Position numbers and translations under genes: made by a program. A stretch of 8,291 nt of DNA from JAAYEA01 sp012689325 (lineage in GTDB: Bacteria; Chloroflexota; Anaerolineae; JAAYEA01): positions 1-8,291 of the forward strand of contig DAITVZ010000124.1 of assembly GCA_036841525.1 (NCBI GenBank), in the 5' to 3' direction. Positions 5,874 to 8,291 of the stretch are shown here, in pieces (within the stretch, counting starts at the first letter, position 1; each line of letters opens with the position of its first letter). The notes below the pieces were generated by a model. The model saw only the letters and a list, made by a program, of their open reading frames with translations. It was not told where the DNA came from and searched no databases.

Positions 5874-7317
5874 ACTCCCCTCTGAGCAAGAGCGGCAGGT
5901 GCGCCCAGTGGTCCGGCGGCGCCAGGGTCGCCGTGGGTGAGGGGGTGCGGGTGGACGTGGCGGTCGGCGTGCGCGTGCCGGTGGGCGCGCCGGTCGAAGT
6001 GAAGGTCGGCGTCGGCGTGCGGGTGCCGGTGGGCGCGCCCGTCGAGGTGGGCGACGGCGTCGGCGTGGCGGTGGCGGGCGGGGCGCAGAAATCGTACCGC
6101 ACCGTCAGCAGGGGGCGCAGCGAGGCCGTCTCGTGCTCGGACGCGGCGAAGCGGAGCAGGGTGGGGCTGTCGTAGCTCTTGAGCGCCAGCCCCCGGTTGC
6201 TCGCGGGCTCGCGGACCCACCGGGCCGCCATGGCGGTCACCGGCAGGTCGTACCAGGCGGCGGGGCCGCCAACCACCGTCACGACGCTCTCCGGCGACGC
6301 CGCGCGGTCCGCGCCGATGCCGTTGGCCCCGGGGACGGCCCAGGGCGCGTCCGTCCGGGCCTGGGTCCAGCTCGCCTGCCCCTCCGACCAGGGGCGCAGC
6401 AGCTCGTAGGCCCCCACGGTCAGCGGATGGACCGTGACCCGCTGCAACACGTGGATGCCGAGGGTCGCCTCCAGGATGCGGGCGTTGGCGGGGAGGCTGG
6501 TCAGGTCGAAGCGGAGCAGCGCCGCCATGCTGTCCGGGGCCTGCACGTCGATGGTCACCGCGGCGCCCAGGTTGTCCTCCGGCGACCAGACGCGGATGCC
6601 CGTATCCACCGCGCCGGCATAGCCCCCCGCGCCCTGCTGAAAGGTCCGCGCCGCGGGGGTGCAGGCCGAGGCCAGCGTGGGGGTGGGCGTGGGCGACGGC
6701 GTGAGCGACGCCTCGGGCGTCGCCGTCGCCGTTGGCGTCGAAGACGACGCTGGCGTCGCCGTCGCCGTCGCGGCGCAGGGGCTCACCCCCCAACTCCCCA
6801 TATAGTTCCAGCCCGCCGCGCCGCCGCTCAGGTTGGCGGCGTAGACGCGCAGGCTATAGGGCGCCTCGCGGGCAAAGGCCGGCTGAAACTCGAGCGCCCA
6901 ATGCACCGTCAGGCGGTTGCCGTCGACCACCACGCGGCCATCCCGCGCGCGCACCGTGACCCAATCGTTCTGCAGCAGCCGGTCCTCGCCGGGCGCGGCC
7001 CCCTCCAGCCAGGCCGTGCCCGCCGCGTTGCGCAGGTAGAGCTTGTTGGCCGGGCGGCTATAGCGCAGATAGACCGACTGCTTCATCCAGACGCCCGAGT
7101 CGAAGAGGAGCTCGACCACGTCGAGGTTGCTGGCGCCGGTGGGCTCGTCCACCGTGACGGCAAAGCCGGTGGCCGCGCCCGCGCACGCCGCGCCGGCGTT
7201 GGGCGACACCCCGATGATGGCCGGCGCCGCGGGCAGGGGCGCGGCGCGCAGCGGCCCAGCCCACAGCAGGGCCCCCGCCGCCAGCAGCGCCCACGCCAGC
7301 ACCCTCGCCTTGCTCAT
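5872..7317 (-). CDS. Secreted DNRLRE-domain protein with Thr-Pro linkers and LPLLLR tail
   Basis: 481 residues. A signal peptide (about 1-25, cleavage near PLRA/APL) is followed by a beta-rich domain (about 30-181: RYSRPANKLYLRNAAGTAWL, EGAAPG, LTVHWALEF, GWNYMGSWGV) of a kind that recurs in exported proteins of this bacterial group. A Thr-Pro linker (about 182-216) leads to a domain at about 224-409 resembling DNRLRE (disaggregatase-related): DTGIRVWSPEDNLG, LLRFDLTSLP, ILEATLGIHV, LLRPWSEGQASWTQA, ARWVREPASNRGLALKSYD and RPLLTVRYDF. Such domains are associated with extracellular polysaccharide-binding or adhesive proteins; no catalytic domain is present. A second Thr-Pro linker (about 414-465) with a duplicated STGAPTGTRTPT ends in HLPLLLRGE. 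A GGAGG site at 7328-7324, six bases from the ATG, and a promoter at 7348-7375 support the start. The role is probably surface or matrix binding (inference). Confidence 0.88.
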   Translation of the reverse strand: MSKARVLAWALLAAGALLWAGPLRAAPLPAAPAIIGVSPNAGAACAGAATGFAVTVDEPTGASNLDVVELLFDSGVWMKQSVYLRYSRPANKLYLRNAAGTAWLEGAAPGEDRLLQNDWVTVRARDGRVVVDGNRLTVHWALEFQPAFAREAPYSLRVYAANLSGGAAGWNYMGSWGVSPCAATATATPASSSTPTATATPEASLTPSPTPTPTLASACTPAARTFQQGAGGYAGAVDTGIRVWSPEDNLGAAVTIDVQAPDSMAALLRFDLTSLPANARILEATLGIHVLQRVTVHPLTVGAYELLRPWSEGQASWTQARTDAPWAVPGANGIGADRAASPESVVTVVGGPAAWYDLPVTAMAARWVREPASNRGLALKSYDSPTLLRFAASEHETASLRPLLTVRYDFCAPPATATPTPSPTSTGAPTGTRTPTPTFTSTGAPTGTRTPTATSTRTPSPTATLAPPDHWAHLPLLLRGE

Positions 7318-7347
7318 CCCACTCCTCCCTCTGTGTTCCCAGACGGC

Positions 7348-7375
7348 ACTTTAGCCAAGTTGGCGCGGTTGTCAA
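7348..7375 (-). promoter_or_regulatory. Sigma70-type promoter of the DNRLRE-protein gene
   Basis: On the minus strand, TTGACA (7375-7370), a 16-base spacer, then TAAAGT (7353-7348; four of six matches). It lies in the 77-base gap after the 7395-8027 gene, so the downstream gene can be expressed on its own, though read-through is not excluded since no terminator is visible in that gap. Confidence 0.6.
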
Positions 7376-7394
7376 ACGGGCCAGCGGGGCGCGC

Positions 7395-8027
7395 TCATTT
7401 GAGGAGCAGCGGCAGCGCCACCACGTCCGGGGTGGGCGTGCGGGTGGGCGTCCGCGTGCGGGTCGGGGTGCGGGTGGGCGCCCGCGTGGCGGTGGGCGTC
7501 CGGGTGGGCGTGCGAGTCGGGGTGCGCGTGGGCGTCGGCGTTCGCGTCACGGTGGGCGTGGCGGCCAGGTCGAAATTGACCTGCAGGCGCCAGCCCTGCA
7601 ATTGGCCCACCTGTCCCCCCGTGCAGTCGGTGACCCGCAAGAAATAGCTGCCGTTGACGCCGCCGGAAAGGCCGGAGAACGTCCAGATGGCTCCATAGAC
7701 ATCGCCGGCCTCGGGACGCCTCGACACGGTATACGAGTCGTCCCAGAAGGTGAAGAGCAAGTCGGTGGGCCGGGGGTGGTAGTAGAGCGCCGTCACGACC
7801 GCCGAGTCCACCTCCTTGAAGAGGCCTTCCGCGCACGAGATGGTGATGACCCGGGTGATCCCCGTGACGCAGTCGCCGTCAGGGATCTGCTGGGCGGGGA
7901 CGAGATCGTCCGCTCCGTAGCACATGCCCGCCGGCTCGGCGGGATCGGCGGCGCTGGGGGTGGCCGCCGCCAACAGGCAGATCACCGCGGCCAGCAGCGA
8001 CCGCGCGAGCATCCTGGTTTCCTTCAT
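7395..8027 (-). CDS. Small secreted protein with P-domain-like region and LPLLLK tail
   Basis: 210 residues from the chosen start. MKETRMLARS plus a hydrophobic core (about 11-22) ending near PSAA/DPA is a signal peptide. Residues about 56-153 read like the P (Homo B) domain known from proprotein convertases and many secreted bacterial proteins: ITRVITISCAEGLFKEVDSA, then TDLLFTFWDD, IWTFSGLSGGVNGSYFLRVT, and GQLQGWRLQVNF, the closing G-L-x-G/W-x-L pattern. This assignment is by pattern only. A linker of RTPT repeats (about 156-200) runs straight into VVALPLLLK, the final residues. I chose the ATG at 8027 because AGGAGGG lies five bases before it; an in-frame ATG at 8045 would add six residues and overlap that site. 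A strong promoter lies at 8063-8091. Cys residues at 36, 53, 65 and 135 could form disulphides. Probably a cell-surface or extracellular accessory protein; no catalytic motif was seen. Confidence 0.87.
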   Translation of the reverse strand: MKETRMLARSLLAAVICLLAAATPSAADPAEPAGMCYGADDLVPAQQIPDGDCVTGITRVITISCAEGLFKEVDSAVVTALYYHPRPTDLLFTFWDDSYTVSRRPEAGDVYGAIWTFSGLSGGVNGSYFLRVTDCTGGQVGQLQGWRLQVNFDLAATPTVTRTPTPTRTPTRTPTRTPTATRAPTRTPTRTRTPTRTPTPDVVALPLLLK

Positions 8028-8032
8028 GGGAA

Positions 8033-8039
8033 CCCTCCT
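8033..8039 (-). promoter_or_regulatory. Ribosome-binding site deciding the start at 8027
   Basis: AGGAGGG on the minus strand, five bases upstream of the ATG at 8027-8025. The longer in-frame start at 8045 would place this site inside the coding sequence and has no comparable site of its own, so the shorter protein is preferred. Confidence 0.75.
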
Positions 8040-8062
8040 GCTCACCTGTGCCCACTGCTGCC

Positions 8063-8091
8063 AGTATAGCGCGCGCCGCGGCGGATGTCAA
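8063..8091 (-). promoter_or_regulatory. Strong sigma70-type promoter of the P-domain-like protein gene
   Basis: On the minus strand, a perfect TTGACA (8091-8086), a 17-base spacer, then TATACT (8068-8063; five of six matches). It is the best promoter match in the window and lies 36 bases before the start codon at 8027, leaving a short leader. Confidence 0.75.
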
Positions 8092-8099
8092 TAGAATAG

Positions 8100-8291
8100 A
8101 GCCCTGCGGCAGGGCTTGTGCCAAGTCGCGCTCGGCGATCAATGCGGCATGGAATGCCGACGCCGAGCTACGGCGGCATGGAATGCCGGGGCTGCGCCTG
8201 ATAGAATCAGGCTTCGGATTCCACGCCACGGAGGCTCCAGAAGCCCGATTCTATCGGGCGCGGTGGCGTAGCACGGCGATTCATCGCCGTG
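8100..8291. repeat. Hairpin-rich intergenic repeat related to the 191-bp array
   Basis: No gene was seen from 8092 to the right edge; the stretch is a string of inverted repeats. In order: AGCCCTG/CAGGGCT (8100-8116); GCTCGGCG (8130-8137) pairing with CGCCGAGC (8161-8168) and enclosing CGGCAT/ATGCCG (8145-8159); another CGGCAT/ATGCCG (8174-8188); GCCTGAT/ATCAGGC (8196-8212); CGCCAC (8224-8229) pairing with GTGGCG (8263-8268) around GCCCGAT/ATCGGGC (8243-8259); and CACGGCGAT/ATCGCCGTG (8272-8291), cut by the edge. The last two hairpins keep the same order and the same ten-base separation as their counterparts in the 369-985 array, so the two regions are copies of one repeat family. There is no coding sequence and no transposase. 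Confidence 0.88.

Noticed and set aside
6133..7647. Plus-strand frame of 504 codons opposite the two minus-strand exported proteins
   Set aside because: It spans the gap between two genes that have signal peptides, ribosome-binding sites and promoters, and its product is mostly Arg/Gly repeats.

Overview
The window looks like a fragment of a very GC-rich chromosome of a Chloroflexota (Anaerolineae/Caldilineae-like) bacterium, probably a draft or metagenome assembly. The basis is the style of the exported proteins: signal peptide, one or two beta-rich domains, long Thr-Pro linkers (TPTATPT, RTPTRTPT) and a C-terminal tail of the form LPL(V/L)L(K/R). It also carries a run of exactly 100 N inside a tandem repeat, as expected of a scaffold gap. 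The phylum is inferred from this style; no marker gene is present.

Layout. 1-266 (-) is the N-terminal part of a lipoprotein that runs off the left edge, with a good promoter at 312-340. 369-985 is a tandem array of a 191-bp unit (three copies plus a partial one) made largely of hairpins. 986-1224 is a second array of a 25-bp palindromic unit, interrupted by the gap. 1380-2816 (+) encodes an M81/MlrC-family metallopeptidase. 2817-3115 holds two copies of a palindromic CACGAAACACAC-type repeat. 3116-4675 (+) encodes a secreted two-domain protein and 4715-5773 (+) a conserved-looking non-secreted protein of unknown function; the 39-nt gap suggests co-transcription. 5784-5873 is a long inverted repeat acting as a likely bidirectional terminator between convergent genes. 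5872-7317 (-) encodes a secreted protein with a DNRLRE-like domain, and 7395-8027 (-) a secreted protein with a P-domain-like region; each has its own sigma70-type promoter. 8100-8291 is a patch of hairpins related to the 191-bp array.

Function. Four of the six genes encode exported proteins (one lipoprotein and three with Thr-Pro linkers), so this reads as a cell-envelope or extracellular-protein locus, with an M81 metallopeptidase and one apparently cytoplasmic protein between them. No mobile-element gene, RNA gene, CRISPR array or defence system was seen. The least ordinary material is non-coding: three families of palindromic repeats fill most of the gaps. One shows base-pair-preserving (compensatory) changes and apparently flipped hairpin loops between copies. 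The shared LPLxL(K/R) tail on three different proteins is the best protein-level lead.
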